This document shows, piece by piece, positions 27,119-35,300 of a stretch of 41,396 nucleotides of DNA. The stretch covers positions 1 through 41,396 of the forward strand of contig JASLZL010000123.1 in the NCBI GenBank assembly GCA_030754885.1, written 5' to 3'. A program made the position numbers and the translations under genes. The notes under the pieces are model-generated. The model had not been told where the DNA came from, made no database searches, and saw nothing but the letters and a program-made list of their open reading frames with translations. Source of the stretch: Rhodospirillales bacterium (GTDB lineage Bacteria; Pseudomonadota; Alphaproteobacteria; Rhodospirillales; JASLLZ01). Every line of letters starts with the position of its first letter. Positions within the stretch are counted from its first letter, which is position 1.

Positions 27119-27958
27119 ATGGCAATCGAAGTCCGCCCCCTGAGCGAGCCCATTGGCGCCGAGATCCTGGGCGTCGATATCTCGAAGCCCATCGATGACA
27201 GTACCTTCGAGCAAATCCACGCCGCCTGGCTTGAGCACCTGATCTTGCTGTTCCGTGGCGTCGATTGGACACCAGACGAGCATATCGCCTTCACGCGGCG
27301 TTTTGGTGAGATGCACATCATGGACCCGGTATCCGCCAACCTTCCCGGGTATCCGGAAATCTATGTCATTTCAAACGTCGTGCGTGACGGCAAGCCGCTT
27401 GGGATCAAACGTGCCGGATGGGGCTGGCACTCGGACGGCGAGGAAAAGGAGGTCCCGAATAAGGGCTCCTTGCTCCACGCTTTGAAAATCCCGCCGGCCG
27501 ACGGCGATACCTTGTTCGCCAACATGTATTTGGCGTGGGATAAATTGCCAGACGAGACCAAGGCAAAGATCAAAGACCGCAGGGCCTTGCGAAGCCGTTT
27601 GCGACTTCACCACATTCACTATCCGCACGTCCCATTAACCGACGAGATCAAGGCGCGGCGGCCCGATGTCCTTCACCCGATGGCCCGCACCCATCCCGAA
27701 ACCGGACGCACATCGTTGTTCGTCGGTCGATGGGCCTGCGAGATCGAGGGCGCAAGCGAAGAGGAAGGGTCGGCCCTGCTGGCGGAACTCAACGATTGGG
27801 CGGTACAGCCCGAATTTGTCTATCGCCATCAATGGTGCGTCGGTGACGCCATCTTATGGGATAACCGCTGCACGCAGCACTGCGCGACGCCGTTCGATGA
27901 CGAACGCCACGAGCGCCACATGCACCGCACGACCATTGACGGCATACGCCCGGCATGA
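27119..27958 (+). CDS. TauD/TfdA family 2-oxoglutarate-dependent dioxygenase
   Basis: 279-residue non-haem iron oxygenase. The iron ligands fit H104 and D106 (WHSDG) and H254 (CTQHC), and R270 in MHRTT fits the 2-oxoglutarate-binding Arg, the spacing matching TauD. Such enzymes hydroxylate small acids and often release the heteroatom group. The substrate is not recognisable. It sits between two GhrA copies, 22 bases after the first, which suggests a shared catabolic route: hydroxylation followed by reduction of a 2-oxoacid product. Confidence 0.9.
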   Translation: MAIEVRPLSEPIGAEILGVDISKPIDDSTFEQIHAAWLEHLILLFRGVDWTPDEHIAFTRRFGEMHIMDPVSANLPGYPEIYVISNVVRDGKPLGIKRAGWGWHSDGEEKEVPNKGSLLHALKIPPADGDTLFANMYLAWDKLPDETKAKIKDRRALRSRLRLHHIHYPHVPLTDEIKARRPDVLHPMARTHPETGRTSLFVGRWACEIEGASEEEGSALLAELNDWAVQPEFVYRHQWCVGDAILWDNRCTQHCATPFDDERHERHMHRTTIDGIRPA

Positions 27959-27996
27959 AGCAACGCCGGGGATAATTCTGGAAAGGCTTTCAAGAC

Positions 27997-28929
27997 ATGA
28001 TCATCGCGTTCATCAACGAAAAAGGCGACCCGGCGCCGTGGCGCGAAGTGCTGACCGAAGAAGTACCGGGGCTGGATTTCCGAGTCTGGCCCGACGAGGT
28101 CACTGATCCCGCCGAGATCGACATCGCCGTTGTTGCGCTCCCGCCACCCGGCCTTTTGAAGACCTTCCCCAACCTCAAGGCCATCCTTTCCATGTGGGCG
28201 GGGGTGGAAAGCATGCTTCTTGATCCCGACCTGCCTCGCGACGTCCCCATCGGGCGCCTGGTCGACCGGGCGATGACCCGTGACATGATGCACCACGCGG
28301 TGCACTGGGTGCTGCACTACCACCGCGACGCCCACCGCTACGCCGAACAACAGCGCCACGGCAAGTGGAAGTCCATCCCCTACCCCGAAGCGGCGGAACG
28401 CCGCGTCGGCATCATGGGCTTGGGTGCGCTGGGCGGCGCCGCGGCGCGCGCCCTGTCAGACCTTGGCTTCACCGTCGCCGGGTGGGCCAACAATCCCAAG
28501 TCGATCGACGACGTTGAGGTGTTTCTCGGAACCGACGGCCTAATCCCGTTCCTACAACGCACCGACATCTTGGTCAGCCTGCTTCCCTTGACGCCGGCCA
28601 CCGAGGGCCTCATCAACCGCACGACACTGGCCCATTTGCCCAAGGGCGCCTTCATCATCAATGCCGGGCGCGGTGCCTCCGTGATCGACGAAGATTTGAT
28701 TGAGTCCCTTGATTCGGGGCACATCGCCAGGGCGTCGCTCGACGTCTTCCATACCGAGCCGCTACCCGCCGACAATCCCTATTGGAACCACTCGAAAGTG
28801 GACCTGACACCCCATGTCGCCAGCCATACGACGCCGCGCACGGCGGGTCGTGAGGTTGCCCAAGACATCCGCCTTGTTGCAGCTGGAAAAAAACCGCGCA
28901 ATCTGGTCAAGCTCGACCGGGGATACTAA
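27997..28929 (+). CDS. GhrA-like 2-hydroxyacid dehydrogenase, copy 2
   Basis: 310 residues, same architecture as copy 1. The nucleotide motif is GIMGLGALG and the catalytic residues are R225, E254 and H273. The loop after the second Rossmann strand reads GWANNPK instead of GWSRTPK, losing the Arg that usually contacts the NADPH phosphate; an NADH preference is inferred. It is 38 bases after the dioxygenase gene. Confidence 0.9.
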   Translation: MIIAFINEKGDPAPWREVLTEEVPGLDFRVWPDEVTDPAEIDIAVVALPPPGLLKTFPNLKAILSMWAGVESMLLDPDLPRDVPIGRLVDRAMTRDMMHHAVHWVLHYHRDAHRYAEQQRHGKWKSIPYPEAAERRVGIMGLGALGGAAARALSDLGFTVAGWANNPKSIDDVEVFLGTDGLIPFLQRTDILVSLLPLTPATEGLINRTTLAHLPKGAFIINAGRGASVIDEDLIESLDSGHIARASLDVFHTEPLPADNPYWNHSKVDLTPHVASHTTPRTAGREVAQDIRLVAAGKKPRNLVKLDRGY

Positions 28930-28948
28930 GGCGGAGAGGAAGCGATCC

Positions 28949-29890
28949 ATGGCTCTGCTGTTTGGCGGCTATTTTAGAGACATCCACGACCCCGATCAGT
29001 GGCGCGCCCTGTTTCACCGCCACCTGCCGGACCTGGAGGTCCGCGAGTGGCCTGATGGCGTCGGCGACCCCCACGACATCGAATTCACCTTGATCCACGA
29101 CCCGGCGATGGGAGAGCTCAAGCGCTACCCCAATCTCAAGGCCATCTTTTCCTTCGGTGCCGGCATCGAAAAAATCATGAAGGATCCCGAGATTCCCGAC
29201 GGCGTGCCCGTCGTGCGTCTGGTGTCTAAAGAACTGATCGATCGCATGACCGAATTCGTCCTCTATTGGGTGCTGCACTACCACCGCGACTTCCACCGCT
29301 ACTTCGCCCAGGAGCGCCAAGCGCATTGGGAGAAATATCGCGGCCCCACGACGGCGGAGCGCCGCATCGGCATCTTAGGAGTCGGTGAACTGGGCGCTGA
29401 CGCGGCGGAGAAATTGATGGCGCTGGGCTTCGACGTCGCCGGATGGAGCCGCCGGGCAAAGTCCATAAAGGGCATGGAACACTTCGACGGTTCGGATGGA
29501 CTTATTCCTTTCCTGGCGCGCACCGACATCTTGGTCTGCCTTCTCGCCACGACACCAGCGACCGAAGGCATCATCAATGCCCGGATGCTGGCCGCCCTGC
29601 CCAAGGGCGCCTTTGTCATCAACCCGGCGCGGGGGGCACACGTGATTGACGACGACCTCATCGCCGCCATCGATTCAGAGCACATAGCGGGCGCTGCCCT
29701 CGACGTCTTTCATCAAGAACCTCTGCCCGCCGAGCATGCCTTCTGGCATCATCCCCGCATCGCAGTAACGCCCCACGCCGGTAGTTGGCATTCGGCTGAG
29801 CATGCCGCTGAGCACATAGCGCGCAACATCCGGCGCATCCTTGACGGCAAGGATCCCTACCCCGTGGTTGACCCTGCCTCCGGCTATTAA
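28949..29890 (+). CDS. GhrA-like 2-hydroxyacid dehydrogenase, copy 3
   Basis: 313 residues starting MALLFGGYFRDI at an ATG preceded by a ggagagga ribosome binding site; an upstream in-frame extension overlaps copy 2 and is rejected. The nucleotide motif is GILGVGELG, the specificity loop GWSRRAK, and catalytic residues R228, E257 and H276. It follows copy 2 by 19 bases. Its stop region overlaps that of uppP by four bases. Last gene of the presumed yej-ghrA transcript. Confidence 0.9.
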   Translation: MALLFGGYFRDIHDPDQWRALFHRHLPDLEVREWPDGVGDPHDIEFTLIHDPAMGELKRYPNLKAIFSFGAGIEKIMKDPEIPDGVPVVRLVSKELIDRMTEFVLYWVLHYHRDFHRYFAQERQAHWEKYRGPTTAERRIGILGVGELGADAAEKLMALGFDVAGWSRRAKSIKGMEHFDGSDGLIPFLARTDILVCLLATTPATEGIINARMLAALPKGAFVINPARGAHVIDDDLIAAIDSEHIAGAALDVFHQEPLPAEHAFWHHPRIAVTPHAGSWHSAEHAAEHIARNIRRILDGKDPYPVVDPASGY

Positions 29891-30687
29891 GCGCCGTAGG
29901 AGAGAGCGAGGAGCGCGGCGCCGAGGAGGACGCGGTAGACGACGAAGGGAGTGAAGGTAGCGCGCTTCAGCCAGGCCATGAGCGCGGCAATGGCGAACAG
30001 GGCGGCGGCGAAGGCGAGGCCGGCGGCCAGGGCGGCGTCAAGGGAAAGTTGGACGTCGCCGCCGGCGTAGAGGTCGCGTGTCTTCAATACACCGGCGCCG
30101 AGGATGGCGGGAATGGAAAGCAACATGGAAAACCGCGCCGCTTCGGCCCGTTCCAAGCCCAGCATTCGAGCCGCCGACATCGTGATGCCCGAACGGCTGG
30201 CACCCGGGATGAGAGCGAGGGCCTGGGCGAAGCCGATGACCAGGGCATCGAAAAGGGTCATGTGCTCGACCCGGCGCACGGTCATGCCGCGCCGATCCGC
30301 GGCATAGAGTACGAGGCCGAAAATCAATGTCGCCCAGGCGATCACCGTAAGGCTGCGCAAAGCCTCAGCCAGGTAGTAGTTGACGACCAGGCCGGCAGCG
30401 ATGACCGGCAATGTGGCGACGACCAGATATCCGGCCAGCCGGGCGCCATTCTCACGCCGCTCCTTACCGATTCCTACGACGCCCATGATCATGCGCCCAA
30501 TGTCGCGCCAGAAATAAAGCATGACGGCGCCAAGGGTGCCGACATGGACGGCGACATCGATGATCAGCCCTTGATCGGGCCAGCCGGTCATGACGGGGAC
30601 CAAGATAAGGTGCCCCGACGAACTAACGGGCAGAAACTCCGTGACTCCCTGGATTAATGCCAGGACCCCAATATGTAGTAACGACAT
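29887..30687 (-). CDS. uppP: Undecaprenyl-diphosphatase (UppP/BacA)
   Basis: Recycles undecaprenyl diphosphate to the monophosphate carrier for peptidoglycan and other envelope polymers; integral inner-membrane enzyme. The 266-residue product has both active-site motifs, GVTEFLPVSSSGHL near the N-terminus and LIPGASRSGITMS in the middle, and about eight membrane segments. Normal length. Convergent with the third GhrA gene and divergent from gltD. Confidence 0.96.
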   Translation of the reverse strand: MSLLHIGVLALIQGVTEFLPVSSSGHLILVPVMTGWPDQGLIIDVAVHVGTLGAVMLYFWRDIGRMIMGVVGIGKERRENGARLAGYLVVATLPVIAAGLVVNYYLAEALRSLTVIAWATLIFGLVLYAADRRGMTVRRVEHMTLFDALVIGFAQALALIPGASRSGITMSAARMLGLERAEAARFSMLLSIPAILGAGVLKTRDLYAGGDVQLSLDAALAAGLAFAAALFAIAALMAWLKRATFTPFVVYRVLLGAALLALSYGA

Positions 30688-30705
30688 AGGAAATCCACCC
30701 TAAGT

Positions 30706-30933
30706 CTAGCGGTCTTTATACCATTCCGATGGCGGAGCGCCAAATGCCAAATAGTCCGATTTCGGACCTAATAGGCGAGCAAGTATCTCGTTAGGCGCCC
30801 CCGGTGGGGGTCGCGGTGCCATCGGAGTGGGAACAATCGAGGTATTTATAGCAGTAGTACTGACCTTAATTTGCTTGAATTTGGCTCCGAAACCTCTCAT
30901 ATCTACTCTCAAATCAACATCGTATGCCTGCAT
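30706..30933 (-). CDS. Doubtful small open frame between uppP and gltD
   Basis: A 75-residue frame with no family I recognise. It is Pro-rich in the middle (PTPMAPRPPPGAP) and ends GPKSDYLAFGAPPSEWYKDR. It has no ribosome binding site, and its codon third positions are much more AT-rich than those of its neighbours. Part of the frame coincides with the paired structure at 30721-30830. More likely non-coding, but a foreign small gene is possible. Confidence 0.15.
   Translation of the reverse strand: MQAYDVDLRVDMRGFGAKFKQIKVSTTAINTSIVPTPMAPRPPPGAPNEILARLLGPKSDYLAFGAPPSEWYKDR
30721..30830. repeat. Imperfect long-range inverted repeat with internal hairpins
   Basis: Outer arms 30721-30733 and 30818-30830 pair at 12 of 13 positions. 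Inside are further stems: ggcg/cgcc at 30732-30742, gtccga/tcggac at 30754-30767, cgag/ctcg near 30776-30790, and ccccc/ggggg at 30798-30810. The arrangement resembles a multibranched RNA. It could be a leader element for gltDB read on the plus strand, or a palindromic mobile remnant. Confidence 0.5.
30875..30904 (+). promoter_or_regulatory. Possible gltD promoter
   Basis: ttgaat at 30875-30880 with an atatct-like -10 at 30899-30904 (18-bp spacing), about 57 bases before the gltD ATG. The -10 match is weak and no sigma-54 motif was found. Confidence 0.25.
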
Positions 30934-30960
30934 TGTCAGTGTGCGGCGTCACGGGGGGCC

Positions 30961-32397
30961 ATGACCGTCAGTATGCAACGCTTCGTTTCGATCGCCAACC
31001 GAATGCCCGACAAGCGGCAAGCGGCGGTTCGGCGTGCCGATTTCGAAGAGATATTCGGCGACTACGACCCGGCGGCGGCGGCGGAACAGGCGGCGCGATG
31101 CTCCCAGTGCGGCATTCCGTACTGCCAAATCCACTGCCCCTTACAAAATAACATTCCCGACTGGCTGATGCTGGCCGCCCAGGGTCGCCTTGAGGAAGCC
31201 TATGAGCTGTCGTCGGCGACCAACAACATGCCCGAAATTTGCGGTCTCATCTGTCCCCATGACCGGCTCTGCGAGGGCACTTGCGTTATCGAAACGGCAG
31301 GCCACGGCACCGTCGCCATCGGCGCCGTCGAGCGTTTCATCACCGAGACCGCCTGGACCGAAGGCTGGGTCAAGCCACCGACGCCGAGCAGTGAGCTGGA
31401 CCACTCGGTTGGCATCATCGGCGCTGGACCGGCCGGCCTGGCGGCGGGCGAACAGTTGCGGCGCCAGGGGTATCAGGTCCACGTCTATGACCGTTACGAC
31501 CGCATCGGCGGCCTGTTGGTCTATGGCATCCCCAACTTCAAGCTGGAGAAGGAAGTCGTCGAACGCCGTGCCCGCCTGCTCGCCGACGGCGGCGTCGTTT
31601 ACCACACCGGCTTCGAGGTCGGCCGCGACGCCTCTTTGGACGAATTGCGCGCCCGCCACGACGCCATCATTATCGCGACCGGCGTCTATACTTCGCGCGA
31701 TATCGCCATTCCCGGTGTCGGTTTGAAGAACGTCATCCAGGCTCTGGATTACCTGATCGCCAGCAATCGCAAGGGCCTCGGTGATGCGGTACCCGATTTC
31801 GACAGCGGCACCCTTGACGCCAAGGACAAAGACGTCGTCGTTATCGGTGGCGGTGACACCGCCATGGATTGCGTGCGCACCGCGGTACGCCAAGGCGCCA
31901 AGTCGGTCAAATGCCTTTATCGGCGCAACCGCGAATACATGCCGGGCTCTCTGCGCGAAGTGGAGCACGCCGAGGAAGAAGGGGTCGAATTCGTCTGGCT
32001 GGCGGCGCCCGAGGCCTTCCTCGGCAACGGCAAGGTGAACGGTGTCCGCGCCCAGCGCATGCGCCTGGGTGCTCCCGATGCCGACGGCCGACGCGTTCCC
32101 GAGGCCGTTGGCGACGGCCCTTTCACCACCCCCGCCGACATGGTCATCAGGGCGCTCGGCTTCGACGCCGAGGACCTGCCCGAAATGTTTAGCTGTCCCG
32201 GCCTTGCGCTCAGCCAAGAGGGAACGCTCGACGTCGACGCGGAGACCATGATGACCAACCTTGACGGAGTCTTTGCCGCCGGCGACATCGTGCGCGGCGC
32301 TTCGCTGGTGGTGTGGGCCATCGTGGATGGACGAAACGCCGCTACCCACATTGACGCCTACATTCGCGCTGTCGAGCGCGACGGAAGGGCAGCATAA
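30961..32397 (+). CDS. gltD: Glutamate synthase (NADPH) small subunit
   Basis: Transfers NADPH electrons by FAD and iron-sulphur clusters to the large subunit. The 478-residue product has N-terminal cluster Cys motifs (C47, C50, C55, C59 and C94, C98, C104, C108), the FAD motif GAGPAGLAA from 154, and an NADPH motif GGGDTAMDC. I use the ATG at 30961, preceded by a G-rich ribosome binding site; a further Met lies four codons in. Its TAA is one base from the gltB ATG. Confidence 0.96.
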   Translation: MTVSMQRFVSIANRMPDKRQAAVRRADFEEIFGDYDPAAAAEQAARCSQCGIPYCQIHCPLQNNIPDWLMLAAQGRLEEAYELSSATNNMPEICGLICPHDRLCEGTCVIETAGHGTVAIGAVERFITETAWTEGWVKPPTPSSELDHSVGIIGAGPAGLAAGEQLRRQGYQVHVYDRYDRIGGLLVYGIPNFKLEKEVVERRARLLADGGVVYHTGFEVGRDASLDELRARHDAIIIATGVYTSRDIAIPGVGLKNVIQALDYLIASNRKGLGDAVPDFDSGTLDAKDKDVVVIGGGDTAMDCVRTAVRQGAKSVKCLYRRNREYMPGSLREVEHAEEEGVEFVWLAAPEAFLGNGKVNGVRAQRMRLGAPDADGRRVPEAVGDGPFTTPADMVIRALGFDAEDLPEMFSCPGLALSQEGTLDVDAETMMTNLDGVFAAGDIVRGASLVVWAIVDGRNAATHIDAYIRAVERDGRAA

Positions 32398-32398
32398 A

Positions 32399-35300
32399 AT
32401 GGGGCGCCCCGTAGATTCCGATAAGCGCGACACCGGGCGGGAGAGTGGCCGACGTTTCGTAGCCCAGTGGACCCGCAACGCCGAGCACTTGGCGCGTCAC
32501 GGCCTTTACGACCCGAGCGACGAGAAGGATGCCTGCGGCGTCGGCTTGGTGGTGGCCGTCGACGGTAGCCCCCGGCGCGAGGTGGTGAGTGCGGGCATCG
32601 AAGCCCTGCGCTCGGTATGGCACCGGGGCGCGGTGGACGCCGACGGCAAGACCGGGGACGGCGCCGGCATTCATGTCCAGATTGCCCAAGACTTTTTCAA
32701 GGAACACGCGCGGCGGACCGGCCATCAAGTGATGAAGCGTCGACTTGCCGTCGGCATGATCTTCCTGCCGCGCACCGACTTCGCGGCGCAGGAATTGTGC
32801 CGCTGTATCGTCGAGACCGAGATCCTCAAGTCCGGGTACTACATCTACGGTTGGCGCCAGGTACCGGTCGATGTTTCGGTGGTCGGCGAGAAGGCCAACG
32901 CGACACGCCCCGAGATCGAGCAAATCATGATCGCCAACAACAAGATGTTGGACAATACCCATTTCGAAAATGACCTGTATGTCATTCGCCGCCGCATCGA
33001 GAACGCGGTTCTGGCCGCCAACATCGCGGACTTCTACATCTGCTCTCTATCGTGCCGTTCGGTCATCTACAAAGGCATGTTCCGCGCCGAACAACTCACT
33101 GATTTCTATCCCGACCTTTTGGACGAGCGCTTCGTCTCTAATTTTGCCATCTACCACCAGCGCTATTCGACTAACACCTTTCCCACCTGGCGCCTGGCCC
33201 AGCCGTTCCGCGTCCTCGCCCACAACGGCGAAATCAACACGCTTAGGGGCAACGTCAATTGGATGACCTGCCACGAACCGCGCATGGGCTCGGAACTCTT
33301 CGGCGATAATATCGAAGACGTTAAGCCTGTCATCCAACCCGTCGCTTCCGATTCGGCGGCGCTCGACGCGGTCTACGAAGTCATGGTGCGCGCCGACCGA
33401 CCGCTGCCCATGGTGCAGGCCATGATGGTCCCCGACGCCTGGAGCCACAAACCCGCCATGCCCCAGGCCCACCGTGACCTCTATGCCTATACCAACTCGG
33501 TGATGGAACCGTGGGACGGGCCGGCGGCCCTGGCCGCCTTCGGCGGTCGCTGGGTGATGGCGGGCATGGACCGCAACGGCCTCAGGCCCTTGCGCTACAC
33601 CCTGACCGACGACGGTCTTTTGGTCGTCGGATCGGAAACCGGCATGGTGCGCGTCGATGAGGCCAACGTGGCCGAGAAGGGCCGCGTCGGTCCCGGCCAG
33701 ATGATTGCCGTCGATCTTGCCGAGGGACGCCTTTACCACGACCGTGAACTAAAGGACTTCCTGGCCGCCCGCCAGCCGTTCGGCCAGTGGGTGAAAAACA
33801 TCATCCAAATCGACAGCCTGATCGAAAACACCCACCCCCCCGACCCCGAATTTAACAATGAGGAATTGCGCCGGCGCCAGCTAACGTCAGGCTGGTCGAT
33901 GGAAGACCTGGAAATGATCCTCCATCCCATGGTCGGGGACGGCAAGGAGCCGACCGGGTCGATGGGCGACGACACGCCGGTGGCGGTGCTGTCGGAAAAG
34001 TACCGCGGGCTGCATCACTTCTTTCGCCAGAATTTCAGTCAGGTAACCAACCCGCCCATCGATTCGCTTCGCGAACGCCGGGTCATGTCGATCAAGACAC
34101 GCCTTGGCAACCTTGGCAACATCCTCGACGAGGCGGCGGAGCAATGCGACCTGTTGCAACTCGACTCACCGGTCCTGCTCAATGCCGGGTTCGCCGCTAT
34201 GCGCACCTATCTGGGTGACACTTCCATCGACGTGGACTGCACCTTCGAGCCCGGCACCGAATCCGACGATTCGGCCCTGCGCGAGGCACTTGCGCGCATC
34301 CAAAAAGAGAGCGAGGACGCCATCCGCGGCGGCTGCGCGCATGTTGTCCTGAGCGACAAGAACATCGGCCCGACGCGTGCCCCGATCCCCATGATATTGG
34401 CCACCGGTGCCGTCCACATCCATTTGGTGCGCCAGCATCTGCGCACCTTCACCTCGCTCAATGTGCGTTGCGGGGAATGCCTGGACGTTCATTATTTCGC
34501 CGTCCTGGTGGGCGTCGGTGCGACCACGGTAAACGCCTATTTGGCCGAGGAGTCGATTGTCGAGCGCCACCGCCGCGGACTGTTCGGCGACCTTGCCCTC
34601 GAGGAATGCTTGAACCGCTACAAGACCGCCGTCGGAGATGGTCTGCTGAAGATCATGTCCAAGATGGGCATATCGGTCATTAGCTCCTATCGCGGCGGCT
34701 ATACCTTTGAGGCGGTGGGCCTGTCGCGCGCCTTGGTTGCCGAGTTCTTCCCCGGCATGCCTTCGCGGATCTCCGGCATCGGGCTCGCCGGCATCGAACA
34801 TCAGGTAGTCTTAAGGCACGCCGCCGCCTTCAACGCCGACACCGTGCCGCTGCCTGTCGGAGGCTATTACCGCAGCCGCCGCGACGGCGAGCTTCACGCC
34901 TTCGAGGGCCAACAAATTCACATGTTGCAGAGCGCCGTCGCCACCGACTCGTTCGCCACCTACAAGCTTTACAGCTCCGCGGTCGGTGAAATGCCACCCA
35001 TCCATCTGCGCGATCTGTGGGACTTCGAATCCAACTCGGATGCCGTATCCGTCGACGAGGTGCAGTCGATCACTGAGATTCGCAAACGCTTCGTCACCGG
35101 CGCCATGTCCCACGGGGCATTGTCGCGTGAAGCCCACGAGACCCTGGCCATCGCCATGAACCGCATCGGCGCCCAGTCCGACTGCGGGGAGGGCGGTGAG
35201 GCGGCCGAGCGCTTCAAGCCGCGCGCCAACGGCGACAACGCCAATTCGTCGATCAAGCAGGTCGCCTCGGGCCGTTTCGGCGTCACCGCCGAATATCTCA

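Noticed and set aside
31141-32478. Long open frame opposite gltD (about 445 codons)
   Set aside because: Antisense to a complete gltD; no recognisable domain and composition typical of a shadow frame.
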